Positions 42,751 through 51,772 of a stretch of 64,000 bases of DNA are shown here, piece after piece. Position 1 is the first letter of the stretch; each line of letters begins with the position of its first letter. The translations under genes and the position numbers were made by a program. The stretch spans positions 620,001 through 684,000 of the forward strand of contig NZ_JAUASW010000001.1 in assembly GCF_030345705.1 (NCBI RefSeq). The letters run 5' to 3'. Source of the DNA: Pelomonas sp. SE-A7. GTDB lineage: Bacteria; Pseudomonadota; Gammaproteobacteria; Burkholderiales; Burkholderiaceae_C. The notes beneath the pieces are model-generated. The model was not told the DNA's origin. It worked only from the letters and a program-made list of their open reading frames with translations, and searched no databases.

Positions 42751-43242
42751 TCATTCCTTTTCAGTGGAGGAGGGTGGGGGTGAGGAAAGGGCGCCACGCA
42801 GCTCGTGCAGGCGGCGGGTCAGTGAAGCGAGCTCTTGCAGCGAGCAGGCAGCGGCGCAAGCCAGCTGCGGCGGAATTTCTTGGGCCAGGCTCTTCAGCGA
42901 GCGGCCTTGCGGCGACAGGAACAGTTCGACGCGCCGTTCGTCTTCGGCAGAGCGCTGGCGGCTGACCAGTCCCATGGCTTCAAGCCGCTTGAGCAGCGGT
43001 GTCAGCGTCCCCGAGTCCAGCGTCAGACGCTGGCCCAGCGTGGAAACGCTGATGCCATCCTGCTCCCACAGCACCAACATCACGAGGTATTGCGGATAGG
43101 TCAGGCCCAGCGGCTCCAGCAAAGGCTTGTAGAGCTTGGTCATGGCCAGCGAGGCGGAGTACAGGGCGAAGCAGAGCTGATGGTCGAGCTTGAGCCAGTC
43201 GTCGGCCGGCTCGGCGCTGCGGGGTGTCTTGCTGCGGTTCAT
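42751..43242 (-). CDS. ohrR: MarR-family organic peroxide sensor OhrR
   Basis: A repressor inactivated by organic hydroperoxides. The 163-residue winged-helix protein has the peroxidatic Cys24 in LDHQLCFALYSAS, and Tyr residues in GLTYPQYLVMLVLWEQDG that assist sensing in the family. The recognition region is TLDSGTLTPLLKRLEAMGLV. The ATG at 43242 is used; the frame continues upstream to a TTG across the operator and is unlikely. A second sensing cysteine may exist near the C-terminus (LACAAAC), so one-Cys or two-Cys chemistry is not decided here. Confidence 0.92.
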   Translation of the reverse strand: MNRSKTPRSAEPADDWLKLDHQLCFALYSASLAMTKLYKPLLEPLGLTYPQYLVMLVLWEQDGISVSTLGQRLTLDSGTLTPLLKRLEAMGLVSRQRSAEDERRVELFLSPQGRSLKSLAQEIPPQLACAAACSLQELASLTRRLHELRGALSSPPPSSTEKE

Positions 43243-43259
43243 GGGCAATAATGTAGCTG

Positions 43260-43286
43260 GCAATTTAATTGCACACAATTTAAATG
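43260..43286. promoter_or_regulatory. OhrR-type operator in the ohrR/DUF1304 gap
   Basis: GCAATT-T-AATTGC (43260-43272) is a perfect palindrome. A second, imperfect CAATT-T-AAATG follows at 43276-43286. AT-rich CAATT/AATTG arms are typical of OhrR operators. The position lets one repressor control both divergent units. Confidence 0.65.
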
Positions 43287-43325
43287 GGTATTCGACCCGA
43301 TCCCGGGTCCAAGGAGAGAAGCGAG

Positions 43326-43676
43326 ATGGAAATCGTGGCGAAGCTGCTGGTGGGCCTGGTGGCCCTGCTGCACCTGTACTTCCTGGTGCTGGAGATGTTC
43401 TTCTGGACCAAGCCGCTGGGGCGCAAGGTGTTCCGGCTGGAGCCGGACTTCGCCGAGGCCAGCAAGGTGCTGGCGGCGAATCAGGGGCTGTACAACGGCT
43501 TCCTGGCCGCGGGCCTGGCCTGGGGCCTGGTCGCGGGCAAGCTTGACGTTCAGCTGTTCTTCCTGGGCTGCGTGGTCGTGGCCGGCGTCTATGGCGCGGC
43601 CACGGTGGGCAAGAAGATCCTGTTCGTGCAGGCGCTGCCCGCGGCGCTGGCGATGGCCGCGGTCTTGGTGCGCTAG
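43326..43676 (+). CDS. DUF1304 four-helix membrane protein
   Basis: The 116-residue integral membrane protein has four hydrophobic segments and the DUF1304 features HLYFLVLEMFFWTKPLGRKVF, here seen as ALLHLYFLVLEMFFW, and NQGLYNGFLAAGLAWGL. The family has no established biochemical role. The ATG at 43326 has AAGGAG upstream. It is divergent from ohrR across a likely OhrR operator, so it may be part of the organic-peroxide response. Its end overlaps the convergent ABC-F gene by four bases. Confidence 0.85.
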   Translation: MEIVAKLLVGLVALLHLYFLVLEMFFWTKPLGRKVFRLEPDFAEASKVLAANQGLYNGFLAAGLAWGLVAGKLDVQLFFLGCVVVAGVYGAATVGKKILFVQALPAALAMAAVLVR

Positions 43677-45646
43677 TCGGCTGCTGCGTGCAGTGCGTCG
43701 ACCTGGCCGCTGAGCTCCAGCCAGCGCATCTCGGCGGCCTCCAGTTCGTCGTGGATCGCTTTCAGGCGCTTGCCGTGTTCGGCAATCTGCGCCGGGGTGG
43801 TCGAGCCATCGGCCAGCTTGGATTCAATGGCCGTGCGCTCGTCCGCCAGCTTGTTCAGCCTGGCGTCTATGCCTTCCATCTCCTTGCGCAGCGGGCGGGT
43901 CTGTTCGGCCAGCTTCTGGCGAGCCTGGCCGCTGGCCTTGCGATCCTCGCGTGAAGTGATGGGTGCGGGCGGCGGCGCAGCCACCACCACTGGCGCAGAC
44001 GGAGCCGAGGCCGCTTTCTTCGCGGCCTCCTTGGCCAGCTTGGCCGCTTCCTTGGACTGTTCCAGCAGCCACTTCTGGTAGTCGTCCAGGTCGCCGTCGA
44101 AGGGGCCGACACCACCCTTGGTGACCAGCCAGAACTCGTCGCAGACCTCGCGCAGCAGGGCGCGGTCATGGCTGACCAGCATCACCGTACCCTCGAACTC
44201 GTTCAGCGCCATCGAGAGCGCCTCGCGGGTCTGCAGGTCCAGGTGGTTGGTCGGCTCGTCCAGCAGCAAGAGGTTGGGGCGCTGCCAGACCAACATGGCC
44301 AGCACCAGGCGTGCCTTCTCGCCTCCGGAGAGGCTGCCCACGGCCTGGTTGACCATGTCGCCTACGAAGCGGAACTGGCCGAGGAAGTCGCGCAGCTCCT
44401 GTTCGCGGGCCGAGGGGCTGACTTCCTTGGCCAGCCGGACCATGTGGGACAGCGGACCTTCGTCTGGCCGCAGCACGTCCATTTCCTGCTGGGCAAAGTA
44501 GCCTATGGATAGGCCCTTGCCCTCGGTGATCTTGCCGCCCATGGCCCGCTGCATACGGGCCACGGTCTTCACCACCGTGGACTTGCCCTGGCCGTTGGCG
44601 CCGAGGATGCCTATGCGCTGGCCGGCCAGCACCGAGCGGTCAATGCCGCGGACGATGATCTTCTCGCCTTCGTCAGTGTCATAGCCACAGGCCACTTCAT
44701 CGAACATCAGCATGGGATTGGGCAGGCTGACCGGCTCGCGGAACTCGAACGAGAAGTCCGAGGCGGTGAGCACCGGCGCCAGCTTTTCCATGCGCTCCAG
44801 CGCCTTGACCCGGCTTTGTGCCTGCTTGGCCTTGCTGGCCTTGGCCTTGAAGCGGTCAATGAACTTCTGCAGATGGGCCATGCGGTCCTGCTGCTTTTCG
44901 AACGCCGCCTGCTGCAAGACCAGACGCTCGGCGCGCATGGCCTCGAAAGCCGTGTAGTTGCCGCCGTAGCGCATCAGCTTGGCCTCGTCGAGATGCAGCG
45001 TCACCTTGGTGATCGCGTCGAGGAACTCGCGGTCATGGCTGATGATGATCAGCGTGCCTTCGTAGCGCTGCAGCCAGGCTTCCAGCCAGACCAGGGCGTC
45101 CAGGTCCAGGTGATTGGTCGGCTCGTCCAGCAACATCAGGTCGGCCGGACACATCAGGGCACGGGCCAGTTGCAGCCGCATGCGCCAGCCACCCGAGAAG
45201 CTGTTGACCGGTGCATCGACCTGCGCGCCCTTGAAGCCCAAGCCCATCAGCAGCGCTTGAGCGCGCGGCTTGGCATCGAAGGCGCCGGCGTCCATCAGCA
45301 TGCCGTGGGCATCGGCCATGGCATGGCCGTCCTCGGCGGCCTCGGCTTCTTCCAGTGCCTTGCGCGCGGCCATCAGGCGGGTGTCGCCTTCCAGCACGAA
45401 CTCGGTGGCCGGCATCTCGGTCTCGGGCATGTTCTGCGCGACTTCGCCGACGGCCCATTGGCGCGGGATCTCGATATCGCCCTTGTCGCTTTGCAGGCGG
45501 TCGGTCAGCAGCGAGAACAGGCTGGACTTGCCGGCGCCGTTGCGGCCGACCAGGCCGACCTTTTCGCCGGGTTGCAGCGTGACGCTGGCGTCGTCCAGGA
45601 CGATCTTGGTGCCGCGTCGCAGCGTGATGTTTCTTAACGTGATCAT
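43673..45646 (-). CDS. ABC-F family ATPase, YheS-like
   Basis: A soluble 657-residue protein with two ABC domains in one chain and no membrane segments. It shows Walker A GRNGAGKSS and GANGQGKST, signatures FSGGWRMRLQLARAL and LSGGEKARLVLAML, and two LLDEPTNHLDL Walker B motifs. The interdomain P-site-tRNA-interaction linker is rich in Lys/Arg, and a C-terminal coiled coil is present. ABC-F proteins act on ribosomes to relieve stalling; the YheS subgroup fits the long C-terminal extension. The start overlaps the prmB stop, so it is the last gene of the dapC-dapD-pilU-dapE-prmB unit. Confidence 0.9.
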   Translation of the reverse strand: MITLRNITLRRGTKIVLDDASVTLQPGEKVGLVGRNGAGKSSLFSLLTDRLQSDKGDIEIPRQWAVGEVAQNMPETEMPATEFVLEGDTRLMAARKALEEAEAAEDGHAMADAHGMLMDAGAFDAKPRAQALLMGLGFKGAQVDAPVNSFSGGWRMRLQLARALMCPADLMLLDEPTNHLDLDALVWLEAWLQRYEGTLIIISHDREFLDAITKVTLHLDEAKLMRYGGNYTAFEAMRAERLVLQQAAFEKQQDRMAHLQKFIDRFKAKASKAKQAQSRVKALERMEKLAPVLTASDFSFEFREPVSLPNPMLMFDEVACGYDTDEGEKIIVRGIDRSVLAGQRIGILGANGQGKSTVVKTVARMQRAMGGKITEGKGLSIGYFAQQEMDVLRPDEGPLSHMVRLAKEVSPSAREQELRDFLGQFRFVGDMVNQAVGSLSGGEKARLVLAMLVWQRPNLLLLDEPTNHLDLQTREALSMALNEFEGTVMLVSHDRALLREVCDEFWLVTKGGVGPFDGDLDDYQKWLLEQSKEAAKLAKEAAKKAASAPSAPVVVAAPPPAPITSREDRKASGQARQKLAEQTRPLRKEMEGIDARLNKLADERTAIESKLADGSTTPAQIAEHGKRLKAIHDELEAAEMRWLELSGQVDALHAAAD

Positions 45647-46515
45647 TCGGCGGTCAGCGCCTCTCGGGTAACTAGCAGGACCTGGTCATCGCCGGACGTG
45701 GTTTCCATCCAGGCCACTTCCAGGTTCGGGAACGCGGCTTCAAAGAACTCTCGCTCGTTGCCGATCTCGAGCACAAGCACGCCATGCTCGCTGAGGCAGG
45801 CCGGCGCATCGGCCAGCAGCTGGCGGATGAAATCCATGCCGTCGGCACCACCGGCCAGGGCCAGCTCGGGCTCGGCGCGGTACTCGGCCGGCAGCTTGGC
45901 CATGGAGCCGCTGTTGACGTAGGGCGGGTTGCAGAGAATCAGGTCGTAGGGGCCTTGGGCCGGCTTCAGACCGTCGCCCTGGAGCAGGCGGATGCGCTCC
46001 TGCAGACCATGCTTGTCCACATTGATGCGGGCCACCTGCAGTGCTTCCGGGCTCAGGTCGATGGCATCGACCGAGACCTCGGGCCAGGCCATGGCGGCCA
46101 GCACGGCCAGGCTGCCGTTGCCGGTGCAGAGGTCCAGCACGCGCCGGGTCTGGTCGGACAGCCAGGCATCGATGCTGGCGTCGGCGATCAGCTCGGCGAT
46201 GAAGCTGCGCGGCACGATGGCGCGCTCGTCCACGTAGAAGGGCACGCCCTGCAGCCAGGCTTCGCGGGTCAGGTAGGCGGCCGGCTTGCGGCTGCAGATG
46301 CGCTCACCGACCAGGGCCTCTATCCTGGCCAGCTGGTCGGGGGCCAGGTCTTGCTGCTCATGCTCGTCGAGCTGGTCCAGCGGCAGGCCCAGCGACCACA
46401 GTGCCAGCCAGGCCGCTTCGTCGAAGGCATTGGTCGTGCCATGCCCAAATGAAACGCCCGCCTCGGTCAGGCGGGCGGCTTGTGCCTCTATGCAGGCGAT
46501 CAGGGTGCTTGTCAC
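45643..46515 (-). CDS. prmB: ribosomal protein L3 N5-glutamine methyltransferase
   Basis: Methylates a glutamine of ribosomal protein L3 during 50S assembly. The 290-residue SAM enzyme has motif I LDLCTGNGSLAVLAA and the Gln-binding NPPY in LILCNPPYVN. The N-terminal helical region YLTREAWLQGVPFYVDERAIVPRS distinguishes PrmB from the release-factor enzyme PrmC (which has a similar but shorter form). The GTG start at 46515 overlaps the dapE stop; its own stop overlaps the ABC-F start. Confidence 0.9.
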   Translation of the reverse strand: MTSTLIACIEAQAARLTEAGVSFGHGTTNAFDEAAWLALWSLGLPLDQLDEHEQQDLAPDQLARIEALVGERICSRKPAAYLTREAWLQGVPFYVDERAIVPRSFIAELIADASIDAWLSDQTRRVLDLCTGNGSLAVLAAMAWPEVSVDAIDLSPEALQVARINVDKHGLQERIRLLQGDGLKPAQGPYDLILCNPPYVNSGSMAKLPAEYRAEPELALAGGADGMDFIRQLLADAPACLSEHGVLVLEIGNEREFFEAAFPNLEVAWMETTSGDDQVLLVTREALTAE

Positions 46516-47663
46516 AGCAGCAGGCTTTCCAGGGTGCGCCGGTAGATGGCGGTCAGGGGTTCTATGTCGGCCACCGGCACGTATTCGTCGATCTTGTGGA
46601 TGCTGGCGTTGATGGGTCCGAACTCGATCACCTGCGGGCAGATCTTGGCGATGAAGCGGCCGTCCGAAGTGCCGCCCGTGGTCGAGAGCGCCGGCTTCAG
46701 GCCGGTCTCGGTTTCGATGGCAGCGGCCAGCGCCTCGGTCAGGTTGCCCACCGGAGTCAGGAAGGGCTCGCCGCCCAGCGTCCATTCCAGGCGGTAGTCG
46801 AGGCCGTGGCGGTCCAGCAAGGCGTGGACCCGGGTCTTGAGGCTTTCCGGCGTGGACTCGGTCGAAAAGCGGAAATTGAAATCCAGCTTCAGCTCGCCCG
46901 GGATCACATTGCCGGCACCGGTGCCGGCCGCGATGTTGGAGATCTGGAAGCTGGTCGCGGGAAAGTAGTCGTTGCCGCGGTCCCATTCGGTGGCCGTCAG
47001 CTCGGCCAGCGCAGGAGCCGCCTGGTGGATTGGGTTGCGCGCCAGCTGCGGATAGGCCACATGGCCCTGGATGCCGATCACGCGCAGCCGGCCGCTGAGC
47101 GTGCCGCGGCGGCCGTTCTTGGCCATGTCGCCGAGCTTGTTCACCGAGGTGGGCTCGCCGACTATGCAATAGTCCAGCCGCTGGCCGCGGGCCTTGAGCC
47201 TTTCGCAGCAGACCACCGTGCCGTCGCGCGCCGGTCCTTCCTCGTCGCTGGTCAGCAACAGGGCGACGCTGCCGCGGTGCGTCGGATGGCTGGCGACGAA
47301 CTGCTCGGCCGCCACCACCATGGCGGCCACCGAGGTCTTCATGTCGGCCGCGCCACGGCCATGCAGGCGGCCATCACGGTAGCTGGGCACGAAGGGCGGT
47401 GACTTCCAGTCCGCCAGTTCGCCCGGCGGTACCACGTCGGTATGGCCGGCCATCACCAGCACCGGGCCGTCAGACGCGCTGCCGCGCTTGATGGCCCACA
47501 GATTGCTGACGCGGAAATCGGCCGGGCCGCTGTCCAGCCGCTCGCATTCGAAGCCGGCTTTCTTCAAGCGGTTCGCGATCAGGTCCTGGCAGCCGCCGTC
47601 CTCGGGCGTGACCGAGGGCCGGGCGATCAGCGCCTCGACCAGGGGCAGCGTCGCATCGCTCAT
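46512..47663 (-). CDS. dapE: succinyl-diaminopimelate desuccinylase
   Basis: A zinc hydrolase releasing LL-diaminopimelate in lysine and peptidoglycan synthesis. The 383-residue M20-family protein has the zinc ligands His74 and Asp76 in MAGHTDVVPPG, catalytic/bridging Glu residues in TSDEEGPA, and a dimerisation insert (WDRGNDYFPATSFQISNIAAGTG region). The start is directly behind the pilU stop, and it shares the operon with dapC and dapD, which make and use its substrate chain. Confidence 0.95.
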   Translation of the reverse strand: MSDATLPLVEALIARPSVTPEDGGCQDLIANRLKKAGFECERLDSGPADFRVSNLWAIKRGSASDGPVLVMAGHTDVVPPGELADWKSPPFVPSYRDGRLHGRGAADMKTSVAAMVVAAEQFVASHPTHRGSVALLLTSDEEGPARDGTVVCCERLKARGQRLDYCIVGEPTSVNKLGDMAKNGRRGTLSGRLRVIGIQGHVAYPQLARNPIHQAAPALAELTATEWDRGNDYFPATSFQISNIAAGTGAGNVIPGELKLDFNFRFSTESTPESLKTRVHALLDRHGLDYRLEWTLGGEPFLTPVGNLTEALAAAIETETGLKPALSTTGGTSDGRFIAKICPQVIEFGPINASIHKIDEYVPVADIEPLTAIYRRTLESLLL

Positions 47664-48821
47664 TCACCCACCATGCACGTCGAGCTGGATCTCGGTGAAG
47701 CTGGCCTGGTCGCTGGCCACTTCTTCCTTCTTGGGCGCCTGCTTGTTCTCGCTGGCGTTCTCGTTCTGCAGACGCCAGATCAGATTGGTCGGCGAATCGG
47801 CGAACAGCAGGCCTTCCTCGCGTGTGATCACGCCGTCGCGTATCAGCTTGGCGAAATGCTCCTCAAAGGTCTGCGAGCCCTCGGCGATGGACTTTTCCAT
47901 CGCCTCCTTGACGCCGTTGAAGTCGGACTTCTCGATCAGCTCCGACACCAGCTTGGTGTTCAGCAGGATTTCCGTCACCGGCACGCGGCCACCGGCCGTG
48001 GCCCGCACCAGGCGCTGCGAGATGATGGCCTTGAGGCCGGCCGACAAGTCGTTCAGCAGGGCCGGACGTGATTCCGGCGTGTAGAAGGACAGGATGCGGT
48101 TCAGCGCGTGGTAGCTGTTGTTGCCGTGCAGCGTGGCCAGCACCAGGTGGCCTGACAGCGCGTATGAGATCGCAGCCGTCATGGTCTCGCGGTCGCGGAT
48201 TTCGCCGATCAGGATGCAGTCCGGCGACTGGCGCAGCGCGTTCTTCAGAGCCACCTGCAGCGAGGCCGTGTCGCGCCCGACCTCGCGCTGGTTGACCACC
48301 GAGCGCTTGTTGCTGAACAGGAACTCGACCGGGTCCTCGATCGTGAGGATGTGGCCGGTCATGTTCTGGTTGCGCATCTCCAGCATCGAGGCGAGCGTGG
48401 TGCTCTTGCCGGTGCCGGTGGCGCCCACCATCAGGATCAGGCCGCGCTTTTCCAGGATCAGCTTGCCCAGGATGTCCGGCAGGTTGAGGCTGTCCAGCGA
48501 GGGAATCTGGTGCGGGATATGGCGGAACACGGCGGCAATGGAGCCGCGCTGGCGAAAGCCCGAGAGCCGGAAACTGCCGACCTTGGACACCGAGACCGCC
48601 ATGTTCAGCTCGCCGGTCTTGTCCAGCTCGTCCAGCGCCGCCTGGTCGATGACCTCGGAGATCAGCTGGCGCGGCTGCGAGGGCGTCAGCTGCTGGTCCG
48701 ACAGCTGCAGCATCTGGCCGTTGATGCGTATCAGCACCGGCATGGCCGCCGAGAGGTAGGCGTCCGACGCGCCCTTTTCGGCCATCAGGCGCAGGATGCG
48801 CTCCATGTTCCCACCACTCAT
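47664..48821 (-). CDS. pilU: type IV pilus twitching ATPase, PilT/PilU family
   Basis: A hexameric motor for pilus retraction. The 385-residue AAA-like ATPase has Walker A VGATGTGKST, the Asp box around LTIEDPVEFLF, Walker B CILIGEIRDRETM, and the His box LATLHGNNSYHALNRI. The long charged C-terminal tail (NENASENKQAPKKEEVAS) is typical of PilU rather than PilT. The ATG at 48821 is chosen because AGGGAG precedes it. It lies between dapD and dapE on the same strand, an unexpected but tightly packed location. Confidence 0.88.
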   Translation of the reverse strand: MSGGNMERILRLMAEKGASDAYLSAAMPVLIRINGQMLQLSDQQLTPSQPRQLISEVIDQAALDELDKTGELNMAVSVSKVGSFRLSGFRQRGSIAAVFRHIPHQIPSLDSLNLPDILGKLILEKRGLILMVGATGTGKSTTLASMLEMRNQNMTGHILTIEDPVEFLFSNKRSVVNQREVGRDTASLQVALKNALRQSPDCILIGEIRDRETMTAAISYALSGHLVLATLHGNNSYHALNRILSFYTPESRPALLNDLSAGLKAIISQRLVRATAGGRVPVTEILLNTKLVSELIEKSDFNGVKEAMEKSIAEGSQTFEEHFAKLIRDGVITREEGLLFADSPTNLIWRLQNENASENKQAPKKEEVASDQASFTEIQLDVHGG

Positions 48822-48858
48822 GCGGACTCCCTGTGTGACAGAACCACCGGCAACCGTA

Positions 48859-49683
48859 TCAGGCGCGCAGCAGGTCGTTGATGCTGGTTTTCGCGCGGGT
48901 GCCGGCATCGACCTTCTTGACGATGATGGCAGCGTACAGGCTGTATTTGCCCTCGGCCTTGGGCAGCGAACCGCTGATCACCACCGAGCCGGCCGGCACG
49001 CGGCCGTAGCTCACGGTATCGGTCTCGCGGTCGTAGATAGGCGTGCTCTGGCCGATGTAGACGCCCATAGAGATCACCGAGTTCTCCTCGACGATCACGC
49101 CCTCGACCACTTCCGAGCGGGCGCCGACGAAGCAGTTGTCCTCGATGATGGTCGGGTTGGCCTGCAGCGGCTCCAGCACGCCGCCGATGCCGACGCCGCC
49201 GGAGAGGTGCACGTTCTTGCCGATCTGGGCGCAGGAGCCGACGGTGGCCCAGGTGTCCACCATCGTGCCTTCGTCCACATAGGCGCCGATGTTCACGTAG
49301 GAAGGCATCAGCACCACGTTCCTGCCCTGGAAGCTGCCGCGGCGGGCCACGGCCGGCGGCACCACGCGCACGCCGGTGGCGCGTATCGCTTCCTCGCTCA
49401 GGCCAGCGAACTTGGTCGGCACCTTGTCGAAGAAGTTCAGCTCGCCCGAGGCCATCAGGTGGTTGTCGTTCAGGCGGAAGGACAGCAGCACGGCCTTCTT
49501 GATCCACTGGTGGACGGTCCACTGGCCCACGCCCTGGCGCTCTGCCACGCGCAACCGGCCGGCGTCCAGCTCGGCGATCACATGCTCGACGGCCTCGCGC
49601 ACCTCGGCGGGGGCGGCGGTCGGGCTCAGCGAGGTGCGACCTTCCCAGGCGAGGTCGATGACGGATTGCAGTTGTTGGCTCAT
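48859..49683 (-). CDS. dapD: tetrahydrodipicolinate N-succinyltransferase
   Basis: Transfers succinyl from succinyl-CoA to tetrahydrodipicolinate. The 274-residue protein has an N-terminal helical domain and the left-handed beta-helix built from hexapeptide repeats (VNIGAYVDEGTMVDTWATVG; IGKNVHLSGGVGIGGVLEP). The ATG overlaps the dapC stop (ATGA on the minus strand), so it is translationally coupled. No strong ribosome-binding site of its own is seen. Confidence 0.95.
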   Translation of the reverse strand: MSQQLQSVIDLAWEGRTSLSPTAAPAEVREAVEHVIAELDAGRLRVAERQGVGQWTVHQWIKKAVLLSFRLNDNHLMASGELNFFDKVPTKFAGLSEEAIRATGVRVVPPAVARRGSFQGRNVVLMPSYVNIGAYVDEGTMVDTWATVGSCAQIGKNVHLSGGVGIGGVLEPLQANPTIIEDNCFVGARSEVVEGVIVEENSVISMGVYIGQSTPIYDRETDTVSYGRVPAGSVVISGSLPKAEGKYSLYAAIIVKKVDAGTRAKTSINDLLRA

Positions 49684-50909
49684 GAGGAAGAAGAGGAGAG
49701 GGAGGCTAGGTAGGTCTTGGTGAAGCGGGCTAGGCGTTCGGCCGCTTCCAGGCATTCGGCTTGGTCGGCCACCAGGGCCAGGCGTATCCGTCCGGCGCCC
49801 GGGTTGTGCCCATGCGCCTCTCGGGCCAACAGGCTGCCCGGCAGGACCGCGACATTGTATTGAGCCAGCAGGCCCTGGGCGAAGGCGATGTCATCGTCGC
49901 CGGGCACGGCTGCCCAGAGGTAGAAGCCGGCGTCGGGCAGGGCCACGTCCAGCACCTCGGCCAGCAGCGGCGTCACCCGCTCGAACTTGGCGCGGTACTC
50001 GGCCCGGTTGGCCACCACATGGGCCTCGTCGTTCCAGGCGGCCACGCTGGCGGTCTGGACCAGGGGACTCATGGCACTGCCGTGGTAGGTGCGGTACAGC
50101 AGGAACTTCTTCAGCAACTCGGCATCGCCGGCCACGAAGCCCGAGCGCAGGCCCGGCACGTTGGAGCGCTTGGACAGGCTGCTGAACACGACCAGTTGGC
50201 GGAAGTCACTGCGGCCCAGTTTCGCCGCAGCCTCGAGCGCGCCCAGCGGGGCCTCTTCGCGGAAGTAGATCTCGGAATAGCACTCGTCCGATGCGATGAC
50301 GAAGCCGTGGCGGTCGCTCAGCTCGAACAGCATTCGCCATTCGTCCAGCGGCATCACGGCCCCGGTCGGGTTGCCCGGCGAGCAGACATAGAGCAGCTGG
50401 GTGCGGGTCCAGGTGGCCTCGTCGATCTGCGACCAGTCGGCGGCGTAGTTGCGCTTCGGGTCGCTGTTGGCGAAGGCCGTCTGCGCACCCGCCAAGAGGG
50501 CCGCGCCCTCGTAGATTTGGTAGAACGGATTGGGGCAGACCACGGTGGCGCCGGGCCGGCTCGGGTCGATCACGGTCTGGGCAAAGGCGAACAAGGCCTC
50601 GCGCGAGCCGTTGACCGGCAGCAACTGCGTGTCGGCGTCCAGGCTGACGCCATAGCGGCGTGCAATCCAGGCGCCTATGGCCTGGCGCAGCGCCGGCGTG
50701 CCCAGCGTGGCCGGGTAGTTCGAGAGGCCCTTGAGGCCGGCGACCAGCGCCTGCTCGACCACGGCCGGTGCCGGATGCTTGGGCTCGCCCATGCCCAGCG
50801 AGATGGGGCGGAATTCAGGATTGGGCTCTATGCCTTGTGTCAGGGCGCGCAAACGCTCAAAGGGGTAGGGATGTAACAGGTCGAGGCGCGGATTGACAGG
50901 CAATGACAT
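49680..50909 (-). CDS. dapC: succinyldiaminopimelate transaminase
   Basis: Makes N-succinyl-LL-diaminopimelate. The 409-residue class I/II aminotransferase has the PLP lysine in SSLSKRSNVPGLRSGF, the NPTG loop (CSPGNPTGAVMPL) and the C-terminal Arg in GRIRLALV. The MNPRLDLLHPYPFERL-type start and dapD as next gene support DapC over general aspartate aminotransferases. It is the first gene of a six-gene unit and is divergent from a solute-binding protein. Confidence 0.92.
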   Translation of the reverse strand: MSLPVNPRLDLLHPYPFERLRALTQGIEPNPEFRPISLGMGEPKHPAPAVVEQALVAGLKGLSNYPATLGTPALRQAIGAWIARRYGVSLDADTQLLPVNGSREALFAFAQTVIDPSRPGATVVCPNPFYQIYEGAALLAGAQTAFANSDPKRNYAADWSQIDEATWTRTQLLYVCSPGNPTGAVMPLDEWRMLFELSDRHGFVIASDECYSEIYFREEAPLGALEAAAKLGRSDFRQLVVFSSLSKRSNVPGLRSGFVAGDAELLKKFLLYRTYHGSAMSPLVQTASVAAWNDEAHVVANRAEYRAKFERVTPLLAEVLDVALPDAGFYLWAAVPGDDDIAFAQGLLAQYNVAVLPGSLLAREAHGHNPGAGRIRLALVADQAECLEAAERLARFTKTYLASLSSSSS

Positions 50910-50971
50910 GCCGCCATGATAGGGGAGCGTCCACGATGTCTTGGCCGGATGCCGGCCTGGGGGAGGACTCG

Positions 50972-51766
50972 ATGCGCATCCACCAGATCCTGCTTGTGAT
51001 CGCCCTGGCTGCAGGCTTGGCGCCGGGCTGCGCGGCCCAAGGGCAGCCGGCTTGCAACAAGGTCGTGGTCACGGCCGATCCGGAGTTCCCGCCCTATGCC
51101 TGGTACGACGGCGAGGCGCTGCGCGGTGCCAGCGTCGACGTGGTGCTCTCGGTGCTGCAGGCTATCAAGCTGCCCTATGAGCTGCGCTATGTGGGCCCCT
51201 TCGTCCGGGTGCTGCAGACCGCCAGGTTCGGCGAGGTGGACATCATCACCGAGCTCAAGCGCAATGCCGAGCGCGAGCAGTTCCTGGTCTATGCCGAGAC
51301 GCCGATCTTCACCAACCCGACCTCGGTCTTCGTTCGCGTGGGGCAGGAGCTCAGGTTCACCAAGCGCGAAGACTTGCGCGGCCTGCGCGGCGGTGCCACG
51401 CACGGCACCCGCTTCGGCGACGGGCTGGACGAGTTCATAGAGCAGAACCTCAACGTCGAGATCGGCCCCGGCATCAAGGAGAACTTCCTGAAGCTGGACG
51501 CCGGCCGCATCGACTATTTCATCTCGCCGCATTACCCGGCGCTCTCGCACCTGATCTCCAGCGGCAATGAGGCCAAGTACAAGGCGCTCAAGCCTTTCGC
51601 GGCCGAGGCGCTGAACTACGTGGGCTGGTCGCGCCGCAGCGCCTGCCTGCACCGGCTGGCCGAGTTCGACGCCATGCTCAAGCGCCACCTGGCCGGGCTC
51701 AACAGCCTGCGCCTGGTGGACGAGAAGTACGAGGACTGGCGGCGCAACCCGGTGATGAAGCGCTGA
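50972..51766 (+). CDS. periplasmic solute-binding protein, family 3-like
   Basis: The 264-residue protein has a signal peptide (IHQILLVIALAAGLAPGCA) and the amino-acid-binding-protein fold start VVVTADPEFPPYAWYDGEAL. A hinge region includes GEVDIITELKRNAERE and DAGRIDYFISPHYPALSHLI. There is no transporter gene beside it, so it may work alone as a sensor or with a distant permease. The ATG at 50972 is supported by GGGGGAGGA. The ligand is not predictable. It is divergent from dapC. Confidence 0.8.
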   Translation: MRIHQILLVIALAAGLAPGCAAQGQPACNKVVVTADPEFPPYAWYDGEALRGASVDVVLSVLQAIKLPYELRYVGPFVRVLQTARFGEVDIITELKRNAEREQFLVYAETPIFTNPTSVFVRVGQELRFTKREDLRGLRGGATHGTRFGDGLDEFIEQNLNVEIGPGIKENFLKLDAGRIDYFISPHYPALSHLISSGNEAKYKALKPFAAEALNYVGWSRRSACLHRLAEFDAMLKRHLAGLNSLRLVDEKYEDWRRNPVMKR

Positions 51767-51772
51767 GCCAGT

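Noticed and set aside
49371..49683. Pilus or prophage-like accessory island around pilU/dapD
   Set aside because: Composition and packing match the neighbours, and no integrase, transposase or attachment repeats are present.
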